Source: Zoogloeaceae bacterium
GTDB lineage: Bacteria; Pseudomonadota; Gammaproteobacteria; Burkholderiales; Rhodocyclaceae
Direction of reading: 5' to 3'
DNA: 64,000 nucleotides
NCBI GenBank assembly: GCA_024235635.1
Contig: JACKMA010000002.1
Coordinates: 1-64,000, forward strand
The notes under the pieces were generated by a model that worked only from the letters and a program-made list of their open reading frames with translations, was not told where the DNA came from and did not search any database. Below are positions 40,421 to 52,511 of this stretch, piece after piece; position 1 is the first letter of the stretch; each line of letters starts with the position of its first letter. The translations under genes and the position numbers were made by a program.

Positions 40421-41461
40421 TCAGCGGGCGGCCTGCGCGACGACCCGTGCGCTCTCGTTGCGCATGAATTCGAGCAGGGCCGCCACGTCCACGCGGCTCA
40501 ATCGCAGGTTGGGCATCATCACATTGCGATACTCGGCCAGCAAAGCGGTGGCGATCGGGTCCTTCTCGGCGATCATCCGGTCCGGCTCCGACAGCCAGCG
40601 GACCAGCCAGGTCTGCTCGCGCCGGTCGGTCACGCCCTTCAGGTCCGGTCCGATGCGCCGTAGCGACGCGACCGACTCCGCCGCGGCACCGAAGGTGTGG
40701 CAGGCGGCGCAGCGGGTGCGAAACAACTCCTCGCCTCGGGTGAGCTTGCGCAGTTCGGGTGCCTTGGCATAGTCGTTCCTGCCGCTCTTGCGATCCTTCC
40801 AGTTGTGCAGCCAGCTGCCCAGCTGGGTGGCGAGGATGTGGGGGTTCTCGAAGGGGGAGCTCTTCATCCAGCGGCCGGTACTCTGATTGCCGATGATGAG
40901 GCTGAGGTTGTGATCGGTGGAATCCTTGGCAATGTCCTCGAGGTACAGCCCGAGGCGCTTGCGCAGCAGAATGATCTCGTCCTTGTCGCCGGTCAGGAAG
41001 CGCCACCCGGGGCCGGTGTCGTATTTCTCGGCGTAGGCCTTGAGGACCTCGGGCGTGTCGGTCTCGGGGTCGATCGAGATCGAATAGAAGAACACGTCCT
41101 TGCCGACCCGGTCGCCCAGGATCTGGCGTACCTCACGCAGTCGGGCGGTCTCCAGCGGGCAGGAGTCGGTGCAGCTGGTGAAGATGAAGTTGATGGCAAC
41201 GACCTTGTCCTTGATGACGTCGTCGAAGAAGTTGAGGTGATTGCCGTCCTGGTCGACCAGCGGAATGTTGGGGAAATAGTCGCCATTCCAGCGCGATTTC
41301 GCGGCCGCGGCCTTGGCTTCGGCGGCAGCCTGCATGGCCGCCATGTGGGCGGCATGGTCATGAGGCGCCGCGACGTCGTCGCTGGCCTGGGCGGCGAAGG
41401 CGGCACCGGCCAACAGAAAGGCGGTGATGCCCCGCGTGGCGAGGCGGAGATCGAGTGTCAT
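40421..41461 (-). CDS. SCO1/SenC - cytochrome c fusion protein
   Basis: A 346-residue exported protein. Residues about 1-27 are a signal peptide. A SCO1/PrrC thioredoxin-like domain follows with the copper ligands Cys97 and Cys101 in FTSCTDSCPLE and His184 in STDHNLSLI. A C-terminal cytochrome c domain carries CAACH (251-255) and Met ligand candidates in VMMPNLRLS. The combination suggests redox-active copper delivery. It lies 80 bp after the multicopper oxidase gene, its probable client. A His/Ala-rich stretch (residues 33-56) may also bind copper. Confidence 0.88.
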   Translation of the reverse strand: MTLDLRLATRGITAFLLAGAAFAAQASDDVAAPHDHAAHMAAMQAAAEAKAAAAKSRWNGDYFPNIPLVDQDGNHLNFFDDVIKDKVVAINFIFTSCTDSCPLETARLREVRQILGDRVGKDVFFYSISIDPETDTPEVLKAYAEKYDTGPGWRFLTGDKDEIILLRKRLGLYLEDIAKDSTDHNLSLIIGNQSTGRWMKSSPFENPHILATQLGSWLHNWKDRKSGRNDYAKAPELRKLTRGEELFRTRCAACHTFGAAAESVASLRRIGPDLKGVTDRREQTWLVRWLSEPDRMIAEKDPIATALLAEYRNVMMPNLRLSRVDVAALLEFMRNESARVVAQAAR

Positions 41462-41541
41462 GGATCTGCTCCGTTGTGGGGGGAGGAGCCCCGGACCGCG
41501 ACCATCGGGCCGCAGTCTGGGCGTGAGACGCAATGTTTCGG

Positions 41542-44346
<2,805 letters not shown>

Positions 44347-44552
44347 GGTACCGCCCCCTTGTTTGCCAACGCTTTGCCACACGAATATCCGCGCGTGCGA
44401 GGTCGGGCCTGGACGTCCGCGAATCGCTCCCCACGGGCCGATTTGGTGCCCGCGCGGGTCCCCCGATTCATTCGTGGTACGGACGTCCCTGTCACTCGAC
44501 CGGGCCGGAGCAGAACCCCCGACCCTGCTTCCCTGGTTTGCAGGGCATTTAG

Positions 44553-44568
44553 CGCATCAGGCGTGCCA
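44553..44568 (-). promoter_or_regulatory. Sigma-54 (-24/-12) promoter of the multicopper oxidase operon
   Basis: On the minus strand TGGCACG, 4 bases, ATGCG, with GG and GC separated by exactly 10 bases. It shares TGGCACG-N4-ATGC with the promoter at 61,046-61,061. An inverted repeat CCATTCAA (44,681-44,688) / TTGAATGG (44,720-44,727) upstream is a possible activator site. The remaining bases to 45,229 hold no gene I can support. Confidence 0.7.
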
Positions 44569-45229
44569 TTCAGGGAAAATGCGGTACATGCTCCGATGTG
44601 CAGTTCATGAGCCGAAAAATCCGAAAATCATATTTCGCGAGGCAATTCGGCGCGGGGATTACCTGATAGCAGGCATATTGCCATTCAATGATATTTGCCA
44701 ACAGAGAACGCAATCGAGCTTGAATGGTGCTATTCACGATCATGTCAATATCTGTTTGGGATGGCATTTCGTGTGCCCAGGCTTGGGGAGAAATCCCCAG
44801 GCCCCAGCACAATTGGGGGCCCAATTCCCCGGTTTACCCAATTTAAATGCGGGGGCGAGAGTCGACCCTGGTGATTCACGCATCGAATTATTTCCCGGGC
44901 GGACATTTATAGGACGATCACCATGAACATGCTGGGCGGGATTCGCCTCATGCGGTGGCGCGGGGGGCTGTCGATCTGCGGGATTCGACGTCACAAGATC
45001 GGCCCGGTACGCATCGAACTGCGGGCGGAAGCGCGCGAAGGGCTCGGCGCCGACGGACCGCAGCAAACCGCGGCTGACGGTGCTGGCGACGTTCGAGGCG
45101 CGTCTTGGGCATTCGGCCAAAGCAGACGCCGGCCGCTCTCGGCCGACTCGACGCACTGGACCAGCCTTTCACGCGGTACCGTAGGCTGCGGGTTTCGCCG
45201 GGCGCCGTGCGCGGGGTGCCGAATTGGAC

Positions 45230-45440
45230 CGGCGCTGGCCGGCCGAGCGCGGCAAGCCGGTCAGGAGCGTGTTCGCAGCGCTCGCCTTCGAATCCGGCGA
45301 GGGCTCGCAGTTCGGTTGGCGCGAACAGTCAAGGGCGATCGGTGGCTTCCGCCGCAAGGTCAGGCTCGCCTGCCAACATTCTGGTGTCGCGCCCCGGCTT
45401 ACCCGCGAGCCGGAAAATCGTTCTCGCGTCGAGATTTCAA
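45230..45440 (+). pseudogene. Decayed IS21 transposase (IstA) fragment
   Basis: A short frame reads FAALAFESGEGSQFGWREQS, then an AIGGFRRKVRLA stretch, which aligns with the IstA core segment seen at the window end (PLAFEFGEAFQFDWSEET, then VIGGFHRR). Catalytic-region residues are changed and flanking frames are broken. It is on the strand opposite to the catabolic genes and marks an old IS21 insertion between the multicopper oxidase and flavodoxin genes. Confidence 0.55.
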
Positions 45441-45601
45441 TACGTACGAATGAGGCGCCTGAACTGCCCCTTACCATCTTCCAGGGACGTCACCCGAAAG
45501 CGTGGCGGATGGGTAGCGTTAGCCTCAGTGGGGAAGCGCCGTTGCGCCGCGCCGTCTGCGCGAAAAGCGCTCGACGCACAGGACAACGGGCATGTCCGGG
45601 C

Positions 45602-46093
45602 TCAATAGATGCCCATCACCAGTCCGGCGGCAAGGGCTGCGCCGAGTGCTTCGCATTCGGCGAGGTCTGCGACGGCGATCTGCTTGGGTGCAAGGATCTC
45701 CTCCGGGGTCTGGGCATGGGTGCAGACGATGATCGGCGCTGCGGCCGCCTTCAGCCGCCAGCCGGTGGCGATGCGCTCGATCTGGCGAACGGCATTGCTG
45801 CCGTCGCTGCCGGCGCAGACCAGGGCGGCGTAGGGACGTCCGTTGATCCGGTCGAGTGCCGCGTAGTAGCAGCGATCGAAGAAGTCCTTCATCCGGCCCG
45901 AGATGGCGGCGAGGTTTTCGGGGGTGGCGAAGACATAGCCGTCCGCATTCAGCACGTCGTCGGGACCGGCATCGGCGGCGTGCAGCAAGCGCACCGTGGC
46001 ATTGCGTTCGGTGCGCGCACCGGCGGCGGCGGCTTCGGCCAGTTGCCGCGTGCCTCCGGTCATCGAGTGGTAGACGATCAGTAGCGTGGTCAT
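45602..46093 (-). CDS. Flavodoxin-like FMN reductase family protein
   Basis: A 163-residue flavodoxin-fold protein. The FMN phosphate loop is visible at the N-terminus (LLIVYHSMTGGTRQLAEAA), followed by the ATPENLAAISGRMKDFFDRCYY segment typical of NADPH-dependent FMN reductase/WrbA-like proteins. It would carry electrons in the cytosol. It follows an IS21 fragment and is separated from the P460 gene by a terminator, so it is probably transcribed alone. Confidence 0.82.
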   Translation of the reverse strand: MTTLLIVYHSMTGGTRQLAEAAAAGARTERNATVRLLHAADAGPDDVLNADGYVFATPENLAAISGRMKDFFDRCYYAALDRINGRPYAALVCAGSDGSNAVRQIERIATGWRLKAAAAPIIVCTHAQTPEEILAPKQIAVADLAECEALGAALAAGLVMGIY

Positions 46094-46425
46094 CCGCTGG
46101 CAACCCCTATCGAGTGCATGACGGTCTCGGATGGGCGGCTGCGCATCGCCGGCGTCGGCGGGCGGACAGCCTCCGTTCCATGTTAGTGCTTCCGGCAACC
46201 GATGGTGCCCGAGAAGGCGGTATGGTGCTGCGATGGCGGGTCCCGGCGCGCCGACGGATTGCGAGCGTCGGGTGCATCGGCGCACGTGCCTGCCGCGTTC
46301 GCGTGCCCGGGGTGCAGTGGCGCCGGAATCGAGACCGGCGCACGTTGCCGATCGCCTATCGGGAAGCCCATTTGCGCGCCGTCAGCGCTCGCCGTCGACC
46401 GTTGTCGATCAGGGTCGTCGCAGGC

Positions 46426-46456
46426 AAAAAAAATCCAGGCGCGGGGTCACGCCTGG
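46426..46456 (-). terminator. Intrinsic terminator after the cytochrome P460 gene
   Basis: On the minus strand CCAGGCG, 8 bases, CGCCTGG, one base, then a run of T residues (the A-run at 46,426-46,433). The stem is 7 perfect pairs. It lies about 195 bp downstream of the P460 stop and would end the long catabolic transcript. The other bases of 46,094-46,650 hold no supported gene. Confidence 0.82.
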
Positions 46457-46650
46457 TGAAGCTCGGCCGGAGGGAGGTGTGTCAAGTTGCCGTACCGAGT
46501 CGGAGATACTCCGTGTGACGCGCCCCGACTACGCTCGAACGAATCCGAGGATTTTGCGAGTCCTCGGCGCGAAGGCTGTTCGTGCGGCCTGGCACCGGTG
46601 TGAGGGGGGGACACCGGGCATCGGCCAGTTGCGCAGCCGGGCGGCCGTGT

Positions 46651-47328
46651 TCACGTACCTTGCTTGGGTGCTGCTGCAGGCATCGTCATCGTCTTCAGGA
46701 CTTCGTCGAGTTCCTTGAGGGCTTGCTGGTCGTCTTCGGTCATCGCAGGCATGGCACAGCGCGGATCGGACTTCTGTACTGCAGCCAGCATCCGGCGCGT
46801 GATCGGAATCGGATCGCAGCCGTGTTCCAATTCGCACACCATGTCGAACTCGGGGCGGGCCTTGACGTGGCACGCGAAGCAGTTGCCGCCGAAACGATTG
46901 ACGACGTCCACGAAGCCCCGCTTGCGGATCGTCGAGCCTTCCTTGGCGACGTCCAGTTCGAAGAATTCCCAGTCGCGGGTGGCCGCATTGAAGCCCTTGG
47001 GCTGCTTGACCATGGCTTCGCCCGGGATCAGCTGCACCACCGAACCGACCGGATAGTCGCCGGACCCTTTCTCGGCGACGGCGATGGTCGCCTTGGTGTC
47101 GCCATTCAGGTTGTCCACGAAGAAATGTCGCACCTTGGTCATCTCGCCGAGGCACTTGAAGGTGCTGTCGGTGACCGGGATTGCGGTGGGCTCCGCTGCA
47201 ATTGCCGAGCCCGCCATCAGCGCGAGCAGGGACGCGGCGCCGAAGGCCACGAGGCCGTTCCAGGCCGGGTTGCGGCGCGTCTGGCGCTGGTTCGTCGGGG
47301 TCAGTTCAGATCTCATTGAAGCTTCCAT
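46651..47328 (-). CDS. Cytochrome P460-family protein
   Basis: A 225-residue exported protein: basic n-region, hydrophobic core (GLVAFGAASLLALMAGSAIA) and the P460-type domain (YPVGSVVQLIPGEAMVKQPKG, then ATRDWEFFELDV). The heme site is CFACH in NRFGGNCFACHVKA. P460 proteins oxidise hydroxylamine or NO or have unknown roles. It is the last gene before the terminator at 46,426. An internal ATG five residues in (47,316) is also possible. Confidence 0.82.
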   Translation of the reverse strand: MEASMRSELTPTNQRQTRRNPAWNGLVAFGAASLLALMAGSAIAAEPTAIPVTDSTFKCLGEMTKVRHFFVDNLNGDTKATIAVAEKGSGDYPVGSVVQLIPGEAMVKQPKGFNAATRDWEFFELDVAKEGSTIRKRGFVDVVNRFGGNCFACHVKARPEFDMVCELEHGCDPIPITRRMLAAVQKSDPRCAMPAMTEDDQQALKELDEVLKTMTMPAAAPKQGT

Positions 47329-47418
47329 GTCAGTTCCTTTCTTCGTTATGAAGGATCGGGTCGATTCCGTCCCGGCAGCAGGCGCCGCCGGCGATGGGAC
47401 CGTTCTGCCTGCTTGGCG

Positions 47419-48564
47419 CTAACACCTTTCCTTGAGCCAGTTTGCGATCGCAGGGGCGAGGATCTTCTGTGCCTTGCCACCGACGAAGGTGCCGATATGC
47501 CCGCCCGGCACCGCCAGTTCGGAGTAGTCGGATGTCCCGAACCTGCCGTCCAGGCCGCGGCTGCATGCGGTCGGGATGATCACGTCGCCTTCGGCATAGA
47601 CGTTGAGCACCGGCATGTCGATGCGGTCGAGGTCGACGCGCCGGCCATCCAGTTCCAGTTCGCTGTTGATCAGCTTGTTGCCTTGGTACAGATCCTTGAA
47701 CCACTGGCGCAATACCTCGCCGGGATGGCCCGGGCGGTCGGCGATCCACCGCTCCATGCGCAGGAAGTTAAGCAGCTTCGCCTCGTCGTTGAGGATGTGG
47801 ACCAGGTCGGTGGTGTACTTGGTCATGTTGGATACCGGATTCATCATCAGGAAGGCGAAGCCGACCATCGCCCCCGGCGCCATGCCCAGCGTGTCCACCA
47901 GCAGGTCCACATCCTCGGGGTCGAGCGAGCGTGCCCACAGGTTCATGTAGCCGGCACCCGCTTCCGGGACGCCCCGGTCGCCATGGAAGTCGAGCGGGCT
48001 GACGGTGAGCACCAGGTTCTGGACCTTCTGCGGGAACAGCGCGGCGTAGCAGGTGGTAAATACGCCACCCTGGCAGATGCCCAGCAGATTGACCTTGTCC
48101 ACGCCGTGGCGCTCGCGAATGGTGTCGATGCAGTCGTCGAGGTAGCCCGAGACGTAGTCGTCGATCGTCAGCCAGCGCTGGGCGCGCGTCGGATGGCCCC
48201 AGTCCACCATGTAGAGATCCAGCCCCTCGCCGAGCAACTTGCGGACGAAGGAGCGTTCTTCCTCGAGATCGATCATCTGGTAGCGTCCCACCAGCGCATA
48301 GACGATCAGCACCGGCACCCGCGCCGGGCGCTCGACTGCCGGCTGGTAGTGATACAGCCGCACCATGTCCTGCTGCCAGACTTGCTCCTTGGCGGCGGTG
48401 GCGATCGCGAGGTCGTCCTCGGTGTACTCGGTCAGGCGCTTGACGCCCTGCGCGATCTTCTGACGGACCTCTTCGAATTCCCGGACGACGCCCTCGGGCG
48501 TGATGCGGATCGGCAGCGTGCCGGCCGCCTCGGTCCCTTGCTTGCTGTTTTGGGCCTTGCTCAT
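47419..48564 (-). CDS. phaC: Class III poly(3-hydroxyalkanoate) synthase subunit PhaC
   Basis: A 381-residue alpha/beta hydrolase-fold synthase. The catalytic triad is visible: Cys164 in the lipase-like box GICQGG, Asp327 in YAEGDVIIP and His356 in PGGHIGTF. It polymerises (R)-3-hydroxyacyl-CoA into PHA granules. The length (about 355-400) and the adjoining PhaE mark class III. Its ATG overlaps the phaE stop by 4 bases, giving coupled translation. Confidence 0.93.
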   Translation of the reverse strand: MSKAQNSKQGTEAAGTLPIRITPEGVVREFEEVRQKIAQGVKRLTEYTEDDLAIATAAKEQVWQQDMVRLYHYQPAVERPARVPVLIVYALVGRYQMIDLEEERSFVRKLLGEGLDLYMVDWGHPTRAQRWLTIDDYVSGYLDDCIDTIRERHGVDKVNLLGICQGGVFTTCYAALFPQKVQNLVLTVSPLDFHGDRGVPEAGAGYMNLWARSLDPEDVDLLVDTLGMAPGAMVGFAFLMMNPVSNMTKYTTDLVHILNDEAKLLNFLRMERWIADRPGHPGEVLRQWFKDLYQGNKLINSELELDGRRVDLDRIDMPVLNVYAEGDVIIPTACSRGLDGRFGTSDYSELAVPGGHIGTFVGGKAQKILAPAIANWLKERC

Positions 48565-49538
48565 TTTCTGCCGTCCTTGCCTCGCGTTGCGGCGGGCTTG
48601 CCGATGGCCGGCGCCGCCATGGATTTCCTCAGGCGCCGCAGTTCCCGCTTCAGCCCCTGGATCTCGCGGTAGGCTTCATCGACCTCGGCGCGGGTCGGGA
48701 CATTCATCGCCTCGCTCGAGATCGCCACCACCCGATGTGCCGCCTGCCGGTACCGGGTCGCGGCTCGGATCATCTTGGCCGAGGCCTGAAGCCCTTCCTC
48801 GGACTGCATGGCATCGTGGGCGGCGGCGTCGGTGATCCGTGCCCACAGGCGGATCAGATCCTGCACCGTGTCCACGCTCTCGCCACGTGCGCCCATTTCA
48901 GACAGGCGCGCCATCAGGCCTTCGACCCCCTTGGCCCAGATCCTGGCGACGACACCGAGGTATTCGACCTGTGCCTGCTGCTTGGCGAGTGCCGCCGACT
49001 CCATCGTCCGCCAGGCGTCGCGCAGTTCGCGTGAGGGCGCCAGCCCCAGCGCATCCGCCAGTGCGCCGAAGGTGCGCTCGGCGCCGGTCATCAGCGAACC
49101 GAGTGCCTGGCCGTCCCGTGACAGCAGGTTGCTCCAGGCGTCGAAGGCGCCACCGGGAATCTTCAGCGGCACGGCCATCGCCTGCCCGAAGCTCGAAAGC
49201 ATGTCGACGAACTGTCGGGTGGGCGAGGCGCCGCCCACCGGCAGCGCCCCCATCCAGGCAGACGACGCGAATGGCGAACCCAGTGCCTGGGCGTAGGCCT
49301 GGTAGAGCGGCGCCAGGGTTTCCTGGGTGCGTTGCAGCGATTGCACGATCTGCTCGATTGGAAACGGTGGCGACGCCTGCTCGTCGGCCGCGGGCGACTT
49401 GCCGGCGCGCCCGGTGTCGGCCGCGGCCGCCGGCGTCGCCGGCGACAGCCCTGCGAACAGGGTGGGGATGGCGTCGAGCCACCAGCCGTAGAGGGATGCG
49501 GCGGACTGCTCCGCCGCGGAGCGATTGTCAGTGGTCAT
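48561..49538 (-). CDS. phaE: Class III PHA synthase subunit PhaE
   Basis: A 325-residue protein with the PhaE layout: Ala/Pro-rich N-terminus, a helical middle (LLSRDGQALGSLMTGAERTF) and a C-terminal coiled segment (ADVDEAY-like, REIQGLKRELRRLRKS). PhaE has no catalytic residues and is required for PhaC activity. It lies 16 bp after the SDR gene and overlaps phaC, tying storage synthesis to the catabolic operon. Confidence 0.88.
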   Translation of the reverse strand: MTTDNRSAAEQSAASLYGWWLDAIPTLFAGLSPATPAAAADTGRAGKSPAADEQASPPFPIEQIVQSLQRTQETLAPLYQAYAQALGSPFASSAWMGALPVGGASPTRQFVDMLSSFGQAMAVPLKIPGGAFDAWSNLLSRDGQALGSLMTGAERTFGALADALGLAPSRELRDAWRTMESAALAKQQAQVEYLGVVARIWAKGVEGLMARLSEMGARGESVDTVQDLIRLWARITDAAAHDAMQSEEGLQASAKMIRAATRYRQAAHRVVAISSEAMNVPTRAEVDEAYREIQGLKRELRRLRKSMAAPAIGKPAATRGKDGRK

Positions 49539-49554
49539 GGCGATTGGCGATCAT

Positions 49555-50316
49555 CTATAGGCTGCTGGTCAGGTGGCCGCCGTCGACCACCAGCACGGAA
49601 CCGGTCATGTAGCTCGACGCATCCGACGCGAGCAGCAGCAGGGGCCCCTCGAGTTCTTCGGGGCGGCCGACCCGACGTTGCGGAATGCGCCTGATCAGCG
49701 CCTGTCCGGCCTCGCTCTGGAAGAATTCCCGGTTGATGCCGGTCTCGACGTAGCCGGGCGCCAGTGCATTGACCCGGATCCTGAAGCGCGCCAGCTCGAG
49801 GGCCATGGCCCGCGTCAGGTGATTGAGGGCGGCTTTCGATGCGACGTAGGACGGCACCTGACCGGCGACACGCAGGCCGACGATGGACGTAACGTTGATG
49901 ATGCTGCCGGCAATGTTGTGCGCGAGCATCTGTTTCGCCGCCGCCTGGGCCATGAACCAGGCGCCATTCAGGTTCACGTCGATCACCTTGTGCCAATCCT
50001 GCGCGTCATGCTCGAGCAGCGGTTTGGTCACCGCGAGGCCCGCGTTGTTGACCAGAATTCCGACCGGTCCCAGCGTTGCGGCGACCTCGTCGAAGGCGGC
50101 GCGAACGCTGGCCGGATCGGTCACGTCGAGGCGCACCGTGACCGCTTCGCCGCCCTCGCTGCGGATCGCCTCGGCCAGTGGATTGGGCTCCTCGAGTCGA
50201 AGATCCGCGAGCGCCAGCTTGGCGCCGGCGCGGGCCAAGGTGCGGGCGAAATGCTGGCCCAGGCCACCCGACGCTCCGGTGACCAGCGCACATTTTCCTG
50301 TCAGTGATCGTTCCAT
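49555..50316 (-). CDS. SDR-family oxidoreductase (3-hydroxyacyl-CoA / ketoreductase-like)
   Basis: A 253-residue classical SDR: cofactor motif TGASGGLG (13-20), NNAG (90-93), catalytic Ser144, Tyr157 and Lys161 (YVASK). The residue after beta-2 (ADLR) contains Asp, favouring NAD. In this context it may oxidise a hydroxyacyl-CoA or, as PhaB-like, reduce a ketoacyl-CoA for PHA. GGAG lies before the ATG at 50,316. It is 16 bp from phaE. Confidence 0.88.
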   Translation of the reverse strand: MERSLTGKCALVTGASGGLGQHFARTLARAGAKLALADLRLEEPNPLAEAIRSEGGEAVTVRLDVTDPASVRAAFDEVAATLGPVGILVNNAGLAVTKPLLEHDAQDWHKVIDVNLNGAWFMAQAAAKQMLAHNIAGSIINVTSIVGLRVAGQVPSYVASKAALNHLTRAMALELARFRIRVNALAPGYVETGINREFFQSEAGQALIRRIPQRRVGRPEELEGPLLLLASDASSYMTGSVLVVDGGHLTSSL

Positions 50317-50463
50317 CGAATGTCTCCTTCGTCCCTTTGGGATCTCGCTTTGTTCAGTCGCTGCCGCCTGTGGCAGACGACGCTCGGCCGTCGCCGGCGG
50401 GTCCGTCGATCTCGCCACCGCTCTGGCTGCGCGGCCAGGGCCATTCCCTTGCCGGCCGCGCGC

Positions 50464-51660
50464 TCAATCCCAGGTCCAAAGCCGTGACCTCCGGTTCAGG
50501 AAGTGGCGTGCGAGGATCATCTTGTGAAGCTCGGAGGCGCCATCGACGAGCCGAGCCTGGCGGGCATAGCGATAGATCCACTCGAGCGGTGTGTCCTTCG
50601 AATAGCCCTTGGCGCCACACAACTGAATCGCGGTGTCGACCGCCGTCTGCAGGACGTCGGCCACCGCGATCTTGGCCATCGATACTTCCTTGCGGGCGTC
50701 GTCACCCTGGTCCAGCTTCCATGCAGCGTGCATCGTCAGCAGGCGCCCGACCTGGATCTGCATCGCGGCTTCGCCGAGCATCCACTGCACCCCTTCGCGC
50801 GCGGCGAGCTTGTGCCGTCCGTCATCGCAGGCGCCGACATGCTCGGTGGCGATCTCGAGGCTGCGCCTGGCCAGGCCGAGCCAGCGCATGCAGTGGGTCA
50901 GGCGCGCGGTACCGAGGCGAATCTCCGTCAACTTGAGGCCCTCGCCCACTTCCATCAGCCGGTTCTCGTCCGGAATCTCGAGACCGTCGAACACCAGCTC
51001 GCAGTGTCCGCCGTGCTCTTCCGGTCCCATGATCGGAATCCTTCTCTCGATCTGCCAGCCGGGCTGGTCGCGGTCGAACAGGAAGGCCGTCAGTCCCTTG
51101 CGCCGATCCTCCGAGGTCCGCGCGATCAGGATGAAATGCCTTGCCTCGTCCGCGCCGGTGATGAACCATTTGCGGCCACATACCACCCAGTGCTGTCCTC
51201 GGCGGGTGGCCGTGGTGTGCATCATCGACGGATCCGAACCGACACCGGGCACCGGCTCCGTCATGACGAATGCCGAACGCACCTTGCCGTCGATGATTGG
51301 CTGCAGCCAGCGCTCCTTCTGTGCTTCGGTCGCAGTCCGGTTCAGCACGATCATGTTGCCGTCATCGGGTGCGGCGCAATTGAACACCGCCGGGCCGAAG
51401 ATCGAACGGTTCATTTCCTCGTAGCAACTGGCCAGACCGACCGTCGGCAGGCCCATGCCGCCGCGCGCCTGCGGCATCTGCGGTGCCCACAGGCCAGCCG
51501 CCCTGGCCTTATCGCGCAGCGCGTCGAGTCGTTCGATGCGCAGGTTCTCGTGTTCGTCGTAGGCCTGCGGATCGACTTCCAGCGGCAGCACATGCTCGCG
51601 CACGAAACAGCGGACACGCTGCTGAACGTCGCGGATCTCCGGACTGAGCGCAAAATCCAT
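50464..51660 (-). CDS. Acyl-CoA dehydrogenase
   Basis: A 398-residue FAD enzyme with the family segments: FVMTEPVPGVGSDP, WFITGADEARHFILIAR, a LCGAKGYSKDTPLEWIYR region and a C-terminal ARLVDGASELHK. The position that is the catalytic Glu in medium-chain enzymes reads as Asp here (VDGAS), as in the ACAD10/11-like group, so the chemistry may differ. It probably removes hydrogen from the CoA thioester made by the ligase at 59,332. Long in-frame upstream extension is a shadow. Confidence 0.9.
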   Translation of the reverse strand: MDFALSPEIRDVQQRVRCFVREHVLPLEVDPQAYDEHENLRIERLDALRDKARAAGLWAPQMPQARGGMGLPTVGLASCYEEMNRSIFGPAVFNCAAPDDGNMIVLNRTATEAQKERWLQPIIDGKVRSAFVMTEPVPGVGSDPSMMHTTATRRGQHWVVCGRKWFITGADEARHFILIARTSEDRRKGLTAFLFDRDQPGWQIERRIPIMGPEEHGGHCELVFDGLEIPDENRLMEVGEGLKLTEIRLGTARLTHCMRWLGLARRSLEIATEHVGACDDGRHKLAAREGVQWMLGEAAMQIQVGRLLTMHAAWKLDQGDDARKEVSMAKIAVADVLQTAVDTAIQLCGAKGYSKDTPLEWIYRYARQARLVDGASELHKMILARHFLNRRSRLWTWD

Positions 51661-51851
51661 CTTCTGCTCCCAAGCCTCCCGTAGCCTTCCCGGCCGACCT
51701 GCCATCGCGGCAGCCCCGGTACCGCGCTCGCCCGCACGCCGGCATCGCCGGTGGGCGACATGCAGATGGCCGACTCCGTCGCGCCCAGTCGCCGGCGTCT
51801 CGCCGGCGAAGACGTGCTGCCTCATGACGCGACACCGATCCTTGCCGACAC

Positions 51852-52403
51852 TTATTTTCGAGGTCCTGCCGTCACCTCGAGCGACGCCTGATCGAGGGTG
51901 TTCAACCAGATGTAGAACGACACCAGCGCAGCCGTCGCGTCGCTCGGGACGTCCAGCTTGTCGGTCTTCAGCGCGAATACCGTGTACACGTAGTGGTGCT
52001 TTCTGCCGACCGGCGGACAGGGCCCGAAATAACCGGGTTTGCCCAAATCGGTATTGCCCTCCCGGGTGCCGGGTGGCAGTTTCGCCTGGGTCAGGTCGCC
52101 GATCTCGAAGCCGGTCACGTTCGCCGGAATGTCGTAGGCGAGGTAGTGCCAGAAGCCCGACTGCGTCGGCGCGCTCTTGTCGAAGAAGGTGATCGCGAAG
52201 CTCTTGGTCCCTGCCGGCGGCTCCTTCCAGACGAGTTGAGGCGACGTGCTCTGGCCGGTGCAGCCGAAGTTGCTCTGGTAATAGTCGGCAGGGACCGCCT
52301 GGCCGGCTTCCAGATTGCTGTGCAGTTCGAATGCGTGGCTGGCAGAGGCGGTGCAAAGCGCGCTGGCCGCCAATAGCGTGATGCCGCATTGCTTGATGTC
52401 CAT
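51852..52403 (-). CDS. Exported PEBP (YbhB/YbcL-like) protein
   Basis: A 182-residue protein with a signal peptide (CGITLLAASALCTASASHA) and the PEBP fold: SPQLVWKEPPAGTKSFAITF, then HYLAYDIPANVTGF, then GYFGPCPPVGRKHHYVYTVFAL. The GPCPP and the DxxxP-type pocket are conserved. Bacterial PEBP proteins have no agreed role. Its presence inside a PQQ-dehydrogenase cluster is recurrent in my memory for alcohol-oxidation loci, but that is unverified. Confidence 0.85.
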   Translation of the reverse strand: MDIKQCGITLLAASALCTASASHAFELHSNLEAGQAVPADYYQSNFGCTGQSTSPQLVWKEPPAGTKSFAITFFDKSAPTQSGFWHYLAYDIPANVTGFEIGDLTQAKLPPGTREGNTDLGKPGYFGPCPPVGRKHHYVYTVFALKTDKLDVPSDATAALVSFYIWLNTLDQASLEVTAGPRK

Positions 52404-52511
52404 GACTAGGCTCTCCTTCGTTCGCTTCGCGTCGCACCCGGGCGATGCCCGGTGACTCGCACAGTCGTGAATCCAATCGATCACGCTGCGCAGCCGATCG
52501 GCGAGACGCCG

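Noticed and set aside
44923..45229. Overlapping plus- and minus-strand frames before the IS21 fragment
   Set aside because: None has a ribosome site or recognisable segment; the part after 45,230 is explained by decayed istA.
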